Assembly (NCBI GenBank): GCA_033782935.1
Contig: JAWQEG010001306.1
Location: 2,418,001 to 2,482,000, forward strand
Direction of reading: 5' to 3'
Origin: Petrolisthes cinctipes
Taxonomy: Eukaryota; Arthropoda; Malacostraca; Decapoda; Porcellanidae
Length of the DNA: 64,000 bases
The notes beneath the pieces were generated by a model. The model was given only the letters and a program-made list of their open reading frames with translations. It was not told where the DNA came from and did not search any database. Position numbers and translations under genes: made by a program. Position 1 is the first letter of the stretch; each line of letters starts with the position of its first letter. Shown here in pieces: positions 24,052-34,327 of this stretch.

Positions 24052-25378
24052 GTGTTAGAGTATTTTCAAAATACAGGCCAAAAACATACTGAAAATCGAT
24101 ATTTTAGGTGCCCAAAAGTCGATATGTGCATGCATCTTCTGTACCCGTTTATATTTCAAATTCTGGCCCTAAACATCCGAAAATTCGATATTTTGGGGTT
24201 CCAGAAACTATCTGTACATGCCTACTCCGTGTTAGAGTATTTTCAAAATTCAGGCCCAAAACATGCTGAAAATCGATATATTTGGTGCCCAAAGTCAATA
24301 TGTGCATGTATCTTCTGTACCCGTTTATATCTCAAATTCAGGCTCAAAACACCCGAAAATTCAATATTTTGGGGTCCCAGAAGCAATCTGTACATGCCTA
24401 CTCAGTGCTATAATATTTTCAAAATATAGGCTAAAAACATGCTAAAAATCGATCATTTAGGTGCCAAAAAGTCGATATCTCAAATTCAGTCCCAAAACAC
24501 CCGAAAATTCGATATTTAGGGGTCCCAGAAGCGATCTGTACATGCCTACTCCGTGTTAGAGTATTTTCAAAATACATGCTCAAAACATACTGAAAATCGA
24601 TCTTTTAGGTGCACAAAAGTCGATATGTGCATGCATCTTCAGTACCCGTTTATATCTCAAATTCAGGCTCAAAACACCTGAAAATTCAATATTTTGGGGT
24701 CCCAGAAGCAATCTGTACATTCCTGCTCAGTGTTAGAGTATTTTCAAAATTCAGGCCCAAAACATGCTGAAAATCGATATTTTTGGTGCCCAAAGTCAAT
24801 ATGTGCATGTATCTTCTGTACCCGTTTATATCTCAAATTCAGGCTCAAAACACCCGAAAATTCAATATTTTGGGGTTCCAGAAGCAATCTGTACATGCCT
24901 ACTCAGTGCTAGAATATTTTCAAAATATAGGCTAAAAACATGCTAAAAATCGATCTTTTAGGTGCCAAAAAGTCGATATCTCAAATTCAGTCCCAAAACA
25001 CCCGAAAATTCGATATTTAGGGGTCCCAGAAGCGATCTGTACATGCCTACTCCGTGTTAGAGTATTTTCAAAATACATGCTCAAAACATACTGAAAATCG
25101 ATCTTTTAGGTGCACAAAAGTCGATATGTGCATGCATCTTCAGTACCCGTTTATATCTCAAATTCAGGCTCAAAACACCCGAAAATTCAATATTTTGGGG
25201 TCCCAGAAGCAATCTGTACATGCCTACACAGTGCTAGAATATTTTCAAAATATAGGCTAAAAACATGCTAAAAATCGACATTTTAGGTGCCAAAAAATCG
25301 ATATCTCAATTTCAGTCCCAAAACACCCGAAAATTCGATATTTAGAGGTCCCAGAAGGTATCTGTACATGCCTACTCC
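24052..25378 (+). repeat. Array block: trimers plus an A-C dimer
   Basis: Order: A2B2C2 24052; A1B2C2 24553; A1 25054, C1 to 25378. The first trimer has cgatatatttggtg and cgatcatttagg, shared with 49961 and 54087. The A1-C1 unit is 325 bp. Confidence 0.8.
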
Positions 25379-26881
25379 GTGTTAGAGTATTTTCAAAATA
25401 CATGCTCAAAACATACTGAAAATCGATCTTTTAGGTTCCAAAAAGTCGATATCTGCATGCATCTTCTGTACCCGTTTATAACTCAAATTATGGCCCTAAA
25501 CACCCGAAAATTCGATATTTTGGGGTCCCAGAAGCGATCTGTACACGCTTACTCCGTGTTAGAGTATTTTCAAAATTCAGGCCCAAAACATGCTGAAAAT
25601 CGATATTTTTGGTGCCCAAAGTCATTATGTGCATGTATCTTCTGTACCCGTTTATATCTCAAATTCAGGCTCAAAACACCCGAAAATTCAATATTTTGGG
25701 GTCCCAGAAGCAATCTGTACATGCCTACTCAGTGCTAGAATATTTTCAAAATATAGGCTAAAAACATGCTAAAAATCGATCTTTTAGGTGCCAAAAAGTC
25801 GATATCTCAAATTCAGTCCCAAAACACCCGAAAATTCGATATTTAGAGGTCCCAGAAGGTATCTATACATGTCTACTCCGTGTTAGAGTATTTTCAAAAT
25901 ACATGCTCAAAACATACTGAAAATCGATCTTTTAGGTTCCCAAAAGTCGATATCTGAATGCATCTTCTGTACCCGTTTATATCTCAAATTCTGGCCCTAA
26001 ACACCCGAAAATTCGATATTTTGGGGTCCCAGAAGCGATCTGTACACGCTTACTCCGTGTTAGAGTATTTTCAAAATTCAGGCCAAAAACATGCTGAAAA
26101 TCGATATTTTAGATGCCCAAAGTCATTATGTGCATGTATCTTCTGTACCCGTTTATATCTCAAATTCAGGCTCAAAACACCCGAAAATTCAATATTTTGG
26201 GGTCCCAGAAGCAATCTGCACATGCCTACTCAGTGCTAGAATATTTTCAAAATATAGGCTAAAAACATGCTAAAAATCGATCTTTTAGGTGCCAAAAAGT
26301 CGATATCTCAAATTCAGTCCCAAAACACCCGAAAATTCGATATTTAGAGGTCCCAGAAGGTATCTGTACATGCCTACTCCGTGTTAGAGTATTTTCAAAA
26401 TACATGCTCAAAACATACTGAAAATCGATCTTTTAGGTTCCCAAAAGTCGATATCTGCATGCATCTTCTGTACCCGTTTATATCTCAAATTCTGGCCCTA
26501 AACACCCGAAAATTCGATATTTTGGGGTCCCAGAAGCGATCTGTACACGCTTACTCCGTGTTAGAGTATTTTCAAAATTCAGGCCCAAAACATGCTGAAA
26601 ATCGATATTTTTGGTGCCCAAAGTCATTATGTGCATGTATCTTCTGTACCCGTTTATATCTCAAATTCAGGCTCAAAACACCCGAAAATTCAATATTTTG
26701 GGGTCCCAGAAGCAATCTGTACATGCCTACTCAATGCTAGAATATTTTCAAAATATAGGCTAAAAACATGCTAAAAATCGATCTTTTAGGTGCCAAAAAG
26801 TCGATATCTCAAATTCAGTCCCAAAACACCCGAAAATTCGATATTTAGGGGTCCCAAAAGCGATCTGTACATGCTTGCTCC
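25379..26881 (+). repeat. Three successive trimers with shared private variants
   Basis: Trimers at 25379, 25880 and 26381, spaced exactly 501 bp, all carry cttttaggttcc, tacacgcttactcc and gtcattatgtgc. Each starts with an A1-like head (catgctc) and continues as A2. Here the unit of recent amplification is the 501-bp trimer rather than the 1002-bp hexamer. Confidence 0.85.
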
Positions 26882-27058
26882 GTGTTAGAGTATTTTCAAA
26901 ATACATGCTCAAAACATACTGAAAATCGATCTTTTAGGTGCACAAAAGTCGATACGTGCATGTATCTTCAGTACCCGTTTATATCTCAAATTCAGGCTCA
27001 AAACACCCGAAAATTCGATATTTTGGGGTCCCAGAAGCAATCTGTACATGCTTGCTCA

Positions 27059-27146
27059 GTGTTAGAGTATTTTCAAAATTCAGGCCCAAAACATGCTGAA
27101 AATCGATATTTTTGGTGCCCAAAGTCAATATGTGCATGTATCTTCT
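27059..27146 (+). repeat. Left 88-bp half-unit of a B2 monomer
   Basis: First half of the internal dimer, from gtgttagag to cttct. Its core carries ttcaggcccaaaac, gaaaatcgata and ggtgcccaaag, each matched in register by the right half. The outer 20 bases are the least similar, only about half matching. Confidence 0.82.
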
Positions 27147-27234
27147 GTACCCGTTTATATCTCAAATTCAGGCTCAAAACACCCGAAAATTCAATATTTT
27201 GGGGTCCCAGAAGCAATCTGTACATGCCTACTCA
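27147..27234 (+). repeat. Right 88-bp half-unit of a B2 monomer
   Basis: Second half of the internal dimer, from gtacccgttt to ctactca. Its core carries ttcaggctcaaaac, cgaaaattcaata and ggtcccagaagcaa. In CpG-bearing copies this half contains the cccgaaaat / attttgggg dyad, which is much weaker in the left half. Confidence 0.82.
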
Positions 27235-27382
27235 GTGCTAGAATATTTTCAAAATATAGGCTAAAAACATGCTAAAAATCGATCTTTTAGGTGCCAAAAA
27301 GTCGATATCTCAAATTCAGTCCCAAAACACCCGAAAATTCGATATTTAGGGGTCCCAGAAGCGATCTGTACATGCCTACTCC
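27235..27382 (+). repeat. Reference C2 monomer (148 bp)
   Basis: A clean C2 unit: gtgctagaat, ataggctaaaaac, cgatcttttaggtgcc, cgatatctcaaattcag, then atttaggggtcccagaag, gcgatctg and ctactcc. C2 differs from C1 by gatctttt versus gacatttt, and ggggtcccagaagcg versus gaggtcccagaaggt. Its tail is closest to A2, suggesting a shared origin or exchange. It aligns to A2 without other length changes once the 29-bp gap is placed at 27308/27309. Confidence 0.9.
27301..27312 (+). other. 29-bp deletion junction that defines C monomers
   Basis: In A and B the first-half gatat is followed by 29 bp (gtgcatg... to ...tttatat) before ctcaaattc; in C gatat runs directly into ctcaaattc. Both edges carry atat, so one atat copy and the intervening bases were lost. 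The same junction is seen in the C monomers throughout, so it happened once, before the trimer spread. Confidence 0.85.
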
Positions 27383-30347
27383 GTGTTAGAGTATTTTCAA
27401 AATACATGCTCAAAACATACTGAAAATCGATCTTTTAGGTGCACAAAAGTCGATATGTGCATGCATCTTCAGTACCCGTTTATATCTCAAATTCAGGCTC
27501 AAAATACCCGAAAATTCAATATTTTGGGGTCCCAGCAGCAATCTGTACATGCCTACTCAGTGTTAGAGTATTTTCAAAATACAGGCCAAAACATGCTGAA
27601 AATCGATATTTTAGATGCCAAAAGTCAATATGTGCATGTATCTTCTGTACCCGTTTATATCTCAAATTCAGGCTCAAAACACCCGAAAATTCAATATTTT
27701 GGGGTCCCAGAAGCAATCTGTACATGCCTACTCAGTGCTAGAATATTTTCAAAATATAGGCTAAAAACATGCTAAAAATCGACATTTTAGGTGCCAAAAA
27801 ATCGATATCTCAAATTCAGTCCCAAAACACCCGAAAATTCGATATTTAGAGGTCCCAGAAGGTATCTGTACATGCCTACTCCGTGTTAGAGTATTTTCAA
27901 AATACAGGCCAAAAACATACTGAAAATCGATCTTTTAGGTGTCCAAAAGTCGATATGTGCATGCATCTTCTGTACCCGTTTATATCTCAAATTCTGGCCC
28001 TAAACACCCAAAAATTCGATATTTTGGGGTCCCAGAAGCGATCTATACATCCCTACTCCGTGTTAGAGTATTTTCAAAATTCAGGCCCAAAACATGCTGA
28101 AAATCGATATTTTTGGTGCCCAAAGTCAATATGTGCATGTATCTTCTGTACCCGTTTATATCTCAAATTCAGGCTCAAAACACCCGAAAATTCAATATTT
28201 TGGGGTCCCAGAAGCAATCTGTACATGCCTACTCAGTGCTAGAATATTTTCAAAATATAGGCTAAAAACATGCTAAAAATCGATCTTTTAGGTGCCAAAA
28301 AGTCGATATCTCAAATTCAGTCCCAAAACACCCGAAAATTCGATATGTAGGGGTCCCAGAAGCGATCTGTACATGCCTACTCCGTGTTAGAGTATTTTCA
28401 AAGTACATGCTCAAAACATACTGAAAATCGATCTTTTAGGTGCACAAAAGTCGATATGTGCATGCATCTTCAGTACCCGTTTATATCTCAAATTCAGGCT
28501 CAAAACACGCGAAAATTCAATATTTTGGGGTCCCAGAAGCAATCTGTACAGTGTTAGAGTATTTTCAAAATACAGGCCCCAAACATACTGAAAATCGATA
28601 TTTTAGATGCCCAAAGTCAATATGTGCATGTATCTTCTGTACCCGTTTATATCTCAAATTCAGGTTAAAAACACCCGAAAATTAAATATTTTGGGGTCCC
28701 AGAAGCAATCTGTACAGTGCTAGAATATTTTCAAAATATAGGCTAAAAACATGCTAAAAATCGATCTTTTAGGTGCCAAAAAGTCGATATCTCAAATTCA
28801 GTCCCAAAACACCCGAAAATTCGATATGTAGGGGTCCCAGAAGCGATCTGTACATGCCTACTCCGTGTTAGAGTATTTTCAAAATACATGCTCAAAACAT
28901 ACTGAAAATCGATCTTTTAGGTGCACAAAAGTCGATATGTGCATGCATCTTCAGTACCCGTTTATATCTCAAATTCAGGCTCAAAACACCCGAAAATTCA
29001 ATATTTTGGGGTCCCAGAAGCAATCTGTACATGCCTACACAGTGCTAGAATATTTTCAAAATATAGGCTAAAAACATGCTAAAAATCGACATTTTAGGTG
29101 CCAAAAAATCGATATCTCAAATTCAGTCCCAAAACACCCGAAAATTCGATATTTAGAGGTCCCAGAAGGTATCTGTACATGCCTAATTCTTGTTAGAGTA
29201 TTTTCAAAATACAGGCCAAAAACATACTGAAAATCGATCTTTTAGGTGCCCAAAAGTCGATATGTGCATGCATCTTCTGTACCCGTTTATATCTCAAATT
29301 CTGGCCCTAAACACCCGAAAATTCGATATTTTGGGGTCCCAGAAGCGATCTGTACATGCCTACTCCGTGTTAGAGTATTTTCAAAATTCAGGCCCAAAAC
29401 ATGCTGAAAATCGATATTTTTGGTGCCCAAAGTCAATATGTGCATGTATCTTCTGTACCCGTTTATATCTCAAATTCAGGCTCAAAACACCCGAAAAATC
29501 AATATTTTGGGGTCCCAGAAGCAATCTGTACATGCCTACTCAGTGCTAGAATATTTTCAAAATATAGGCTAAAAACATGCCAAAAATCGATCTTTTAGGT
29601 GCCAAAAAGTCGATATCTCAAATTCAGTCCCAAAACACCCGAAAATTCGATATTTAGGGGTCCCAGAGGCGATCTGTACATGCCTACTCCGTGTTAGAGT
29701 ATTTTCAAAATACATGCTCAAAACATACTGAAAATCGATCTTTTAGGTGCACAAAAGTCAATATGTGCATGCATCTTCAATACCCGTTTATATCTCAAAT
29801 TCAGGCTCAAAACACCCGAAAATTCAATATATTGGGGTCCCAGAAGCAATCTGTACATGCCTACTCAGTGTTAGAGTATTTTCAAAATACAGGCCCAAAA
29901 CATGCTGAAAATCGATATTTTTGGTGCCCAAAGTCAATATGTGCATGTATCTTCTGTACCCGTTTATATCTCAAATTCAGGCTCAAAACACCCGAAAATT
30001 CAATATTTTGGGGTCCCAGAAGCAATCTGTACATGCCTACTCAGTGCTAGAATATTTTCAAAATATAGGCTAAAAACATGCTATAAATCGATCTTTTAGG
30101 TGCCAAAAAGTCGATATCTCAAATTCAGTCCCAAAACACCCGAAAATTCGATATTTAGGGGTCCCAGAAGCGATATGTACATGCCTAATCCGTGTTAGAG
30201 TATTTTCAAAATACATGCTCAAAACATACTGAAAATCGATCTTTTAGGTGCACAAAAGTCGATATGTGCATGCATCTTCTGTACCCGTTTATATCTCAAA
30301 TTCTGGCCCTAAACACCCGAAAATTCGATATTTTGGGGTCCCAGAAG

Positions 30348-30362
30348 CGATCTCCGTGTTAG
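30348..30362 (+). other. 13-bp deletion at an A-B boundary
   Basis: The sequence gcgatctccgtgttag lacks gtacatgcctact of the usual boundary. Both edges carry ct. The trimer from 30192 is 488 bp. I saw it only once. Confidence 0.75.
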
Positions 30363-31032
30363 AGTATTTTCAAAATTCAGACCCAAAACATGCTGAAAAT
30401 CGATATTTTTGGTGCCCAAAGTCAATATGTGCATGTATCTTCTGTACCCGTTTATATCTCAAATTCAGGCTCAAAACACCCGAAAATTCAATATTTTGGG
30501 GTCCCAGAAGCAATCTGTACATGCCTACTTAGTGCTAGAATATTTTCAAAATATAGGCTAAAAACATGCAAAAAATCGATCTTTTAGGTGCCAAAAAGTC
30601 GATATCTCAAATTCAGTCCCAAAACACCCGAAAATTCGATATTTAGGGGTCTCAGAAGCGATCTGTACATGCCTACTCCGTGTTAGAGTATTTTCAAAAT
30701 ACATGCTCAAAACATACTGAAAATCGATCTGTTAGGTGCACAAAAGTCGATATGTGCATGCATCTTCAGTATCCGTTTATATCTCAAACTCAGGCTCAAA
30801 ACACCCGAAAATTCTATATTTTCGGGTCCCAGAAGCGATCTGTACATGCCTACTCCGTGTTAGAGTATTTTCAAAATTCAGGCCCAAAACATGCTGAAAA
30901 TCGATATTTTTGGTGCCCAAAGTCAATATGTGCATGTATCTTCTGTACCCGTTTATATCTCAAATTCAGGCTCAAAACAACCGAAAATTCAATATTTTGG
31001 GGTCCCAGAAGCAATCTGTACATGCCTACTCA

Positions 31033-31209
31033 GTGCTAGAATATTTTCAAAATATAGGCTAAAAACATACTGAAAATCGATCTTTTAGGTGCACAAAAGT
31101 CGATATGTGCATCCATCTTCAGTACCCGTTTATATCTCAAATTCAGGCTCAAAACACCCGAAAATTCAATATTTTGGGGTCCCAGAAGCAATCTGTACAT
31201 GCCTACTCA
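31033..31209 (+). repeat. Hybrid C/A1 monomer
   Basis: Begins as C (gtgctagaat, ataggctaaaaac) but continues as A1 (catactg, gcacaaaag, cttcagtaccc) and is a full 177 bp. The 29 bp absent from C are therefore restored by the join. The switch lies in the homologous stretch near base 35. Confidence 0.82.
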
Positions 31210-31710
31210 GTGTTAGAGTATTTTCAAAATACAGGCCCAAAACATGCTGAAAATCGATATTTTAGATGCTTAAAGTCAATATGTGCATGTATCTTCTGTA
31301 CCCGTTTATATCTCAAATTCAGGCTCAAAACACCCGAAAATTCAATATTTTGGGGTCCGAGAAGCAATCTGTACATGCCTACACAGTGCTAGAATATTTT
31401 CAAAATATAGGCTAAAAACATGCTAAAAATCGACATTTTAGGTGCCAAAAAATCGATATCTCAAATTCAGTCCCAAAACACCCGAAAATTCGATATTTAG
31501 AGGTCCCAGAAGGTATCTGTACATGTCTACTCCGTGTTAGAGTATTTTCAAAATACAGGCCAAAAACATACTGAAAATCGATCTTTTAGGTGCCCAAAAG
31601 TCGATATGTGCATGCATCTTCTGTACCCGTTTATATCTCAAATTCTGGCCCTAAACACCCGAAAATTCGATATTTTGGGGTCCCAGAAGAGATCTGTACA
31701 TGCCTACTCC

Positions 31711-31887
31711 GTGTTAGAGTATTTTCAAAATTCAGGCCCAAAACATGCTGAAAATCGATCTTTTAGGTGCACAAAAGTCGATATGTGCATGCATCTTCAG
31801 TACCCGTTTATATCTCAAATTCAGGCTCAAAACACCCGAAAATTCTATATTTTCGGGTCCCAGAAGCGATCTGTACATGCCTACTCC
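31711..31887 (+). repeat. Hybrid B2/A1 monomer
   Basis: B2 head (attcaggcccaaaacatgctg) joined to A1 (cttttaggtgcacaaaag, cttcagtaccc). It sits between A2 and B2 and extends the A-B open stretch to four-monomer size. Matching hybrids lie at 34070 and 36252. Confidence 0.82.
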
Positions 31888-32063
31888 GTGTTAGAGTATT
31901 TTCAAAATTCAGGCCCAAAACATGCTGAAAATCGATATTTTTGGTGCCCAAAGTCAATATGTGCATGTATCTTCTGTACCCGTTTATATCTCAAATTCAG
32001 GCTCAAAACAACCGAAAATTCAATATTTTGGGGTCCCAGAAGCAATCTGTACATGCCTACTCA

Positions 32064-32240
32064 GTGCTAGAATATTTTCAAAATATAGGCTAAAAACATA
32101 CTAAAAATCGATCTTTTAGGTGCACAAAAGTCGATATGTGCATGCATCTTCTGTACCCGTTTATATCTCAAATTCAGGCTCAAAACACCCGAAAATTCAA
32201 TATTTTGGGGTCCCAGAAGCAATCTGTACATGCCTACACA
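32064..32240 (+). repeat. Hybrid C/A monomer
   Basis: C head (gtgctag, ataggctaaaaac) joined to an A-type middle (gcacaaaagtcg, gcatgcatcttctg) and a tail with caggctc ending ctacaca, like a B1 tail. It is 177 bp and followed directly by C1, so it fills the place of an A-B pair. Confidence 0.8.
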
Positions 32241-34327
32241 GTGCTAGAATATTTTCAAAATATAGGCTAAAAACATGCTAAAAATCGACATTTTAGGTGC
32301 CAAAAAATCGATATCTCAAATTCAGTCCCAAAACACCCGAAAATTCGATACTTAGAGGTCCCAGAAGGTATCTGTACATGCCTACTCCGTGTTAGAGTAT
32401 TTTCAAAATACAGGCCAAAAACATACTGAAAATCGATCTTTTAGGTGCACAAAAGTCGATATGTGCATGCATCTTCTGTACCCGTTTATATCTCAAATTC
32501 TGGCCCTAAACACCCGAAAATTCGATATTTTGGGGTCCCAGAAGCGATCTGTACATGCCTACTCCGTGTTAGAGTATTTCCAAAATTCAGGCCCAAAACA
32601 TGCTGAAAATCGATATTTTTGGTGCCCAAAGTCAATATGTGCATGTATCTTCTGTACCCGTTTATATCTCAAATTCAGGCTCAAAACACCCGAAAATTCA
32701 ATATTTTGGGGTCCCAGAAGCAATCTGTACATGCCTACACAGTGCTAGAATATTTTCAAAATATAGGCTAAAAACATGCTAAAAATCGACATTTTAGGTG
32801 CCAAAAAATCGATATCTCAGATTCAGTCCCAAAACACCCGAAAATTCGTTATTTAGAGGTCCCAGAAGGTATCTGTACATGCCTACTCCGTGTTAGAGTA
32901 TTTTCAAAATACAGGCCAAAAACATACTGAAAATCGATCTTTTAGGTGCCCAAAAGTCGATATGTGCATGCATCTTCTGTACCCGTTTATATCTCAAATT
33001 CTGGCCCTAAACACCCGAAAATTCGATATTTTGGGGTCCCAGAAGCGATCTGTACATGCCTACTCCGTGTTAGAGTATTTTCAAAATTCAGGCCCAAAAC
33101 ATGCAGAAAATCGATATTTTTGGTGCCCAAAGTCAATATGTGCATGTATCTTCTGTACCCGTTTATATCTCAAATTCAGGCTCAAAACACCCGAAAATTC
33201 ATTATTTTGGGGTCCCAGAAGCAATCTGTACATGCCTACTCAGTGCTAGAATATTTTCAAAATATAGGCTAAAAACATGCAAAAAATCGATCTTTTAGGT
33301 GCCAAAAAGTCGATATCTCAAATTCAGTCCCAAAACACCCGAAAAATTCGATATTTAGGGGTCCCAGAAGCGATCTGTACATGCCTACTCCGTGTTAGAG
33401 TATTTTTAAAATACATGCTCAAAACATACTGAAAATCGATCTGTTAGGTGCACAAAAGTCGATATGTGCATGCATCTTCAGTACCCGTTTATATCTCAAA
33501 CTCAGGCTCAAAACACCCGAAAATTCAATATTTTGGGGTCCCAGAAGCAATCTGTACATGCTTACTCAGTGTTAGAGTATTTTCAAAATACAGGCCCAAA
33601 ACATGCTGAATATCGATATTTTAGATGCCCAAAGTCAATATGTGCATGTATCTTCTGTACCCGTTTATATCTCAAATTCAGGCTCAAAACACCCGAAAAT
33701 TCAATATTTTGGGGTCCCAGAAGCAATCTGTACATGCCTACACAGTGCTAGAATATTTTCAAAATATAGGCTAAAAACATGCTAAAAATCGACATTTAAG
33801 GTGCCAAAAAATCGATATCTCAAATTCAGTCCCAAAACACCCGAAAATTCGATATTTAGAGGTCCCAGAAGGTATCTGTACATGTCTACTCCGTGTTAGA
33901 GTATTTTCAAAATACAGGCCAAAAACATACTGAAAATCGATCTTTTAGGTGCCCAAAAGTCGATATGTGCATGCATCTTCTGTACCCGTTTATATCTCAA
34001 ATTCTGGCCCTAAACACCCGAAAATTCGATATTTTGGGGTCCCAGAAGCGATCTATACATGCCTACTCCGTGTTAGAGTATTTTCAAAATTCAGGCCCAA
34101 AACATGCTGAAAATCGATCTTTTAGGTGCACAAAAGTCGATATGTGCATGCATCTTCAGTACCCGTTTATATCTCAAATTCAGGCTCAAAACACCCGAAA
34201 ATTCTATATTTTCGGGTCCCAGAAGCGATCTGTACATGCCTACTCCGTGTTAGAGTATTTTCAAAATTCAGGCCCAAAACATGCTGAAAATCGATATTTT
34301 TGGTGCCCAAAGTCAATATGTGCATGT
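32146..34327 (+). repeat. 2182-bp tandem duplication, copy 1
   Basis: Order: end of the C/A hybrid, C1 32241; A2B2C1 32389; A2B2C2 32890; A1B1C1 33392; A2 33893, B/A1 hybrid 34070, B2 34247. Shared private variants: gatacttagagg (about 32348), cgttatttagagg (about 32847), cattattttgggg (about 33200), an inserted A in cccgaaaaattcg (about 33341) and gctgaatatcg (about 33606). All recur 2182 bp later. Confidence 0.87.
34070..34246 (+). repeat. Hybrid B2/A1 monomer, 2182-bp-copy 1
   Basis: Same structure as the hybrid at 31711, including the ctatattttcggg variant in its tail. The next copy at 36252-36429 carries one extra T in the early T run (178 bp). Confidence 0.8.

Larger units (their letters stand above)
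27059..27234 (+). repeat. Reference B2 monomer (176 bp), an 88+88 dimer
   Basis: A clean B2 unit: attcaggcccaaaac, cgatatttttggtgccc, gtcaatatgtgcatgtatc, and a second half with tcaatatttt and gcaatctg. Cutting it after base 88 gives two halves that align without a gap. I count 58 identical positions of 88 (66%), and 45 of 60 (75%) over half-positions 21-80. Shared words in the same register include ttcaggc, caaaaca, tattt and gcaat/tcaat. The monomer therefore arose by dimerisation of an 88-bp ancestor. Confidence 0.9.
26882..30679 (+). repeat. Array block: mixed trimers with junction deletions
   Basis: Order: A1B2C2 26882; A1B1C1 27383; A2B2C2 27883; A1B1C2 28384, both junctions 10 bp shorter (trimer 481 bp); A1 28865, C1; A2B2C2 29190; A1B2C2 29691; A1/A2 hybrid 30192, B2, C2. 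The 30192 unit has lost 13 bp at its end (gcgatctccgtg), giving a 488-bp trimer. The 28865-29570 stretch resembles 60245-60940 and 62750-63445. Confidence 0.8.
30680..32145 (+). repeat. Array block rich in hybrid monomers
   Basis: Order: A1 30680, B2 30857; C/A1 hybrid 31033; B1 31210, C1 31386; A2 31534, B/A1 hybrid 31711, B2 31888; C/A hybrid from 32064. A1-derived units carry ctatattttcggg, a variant also found near 34202 and 36387. Confidence 0.8.
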
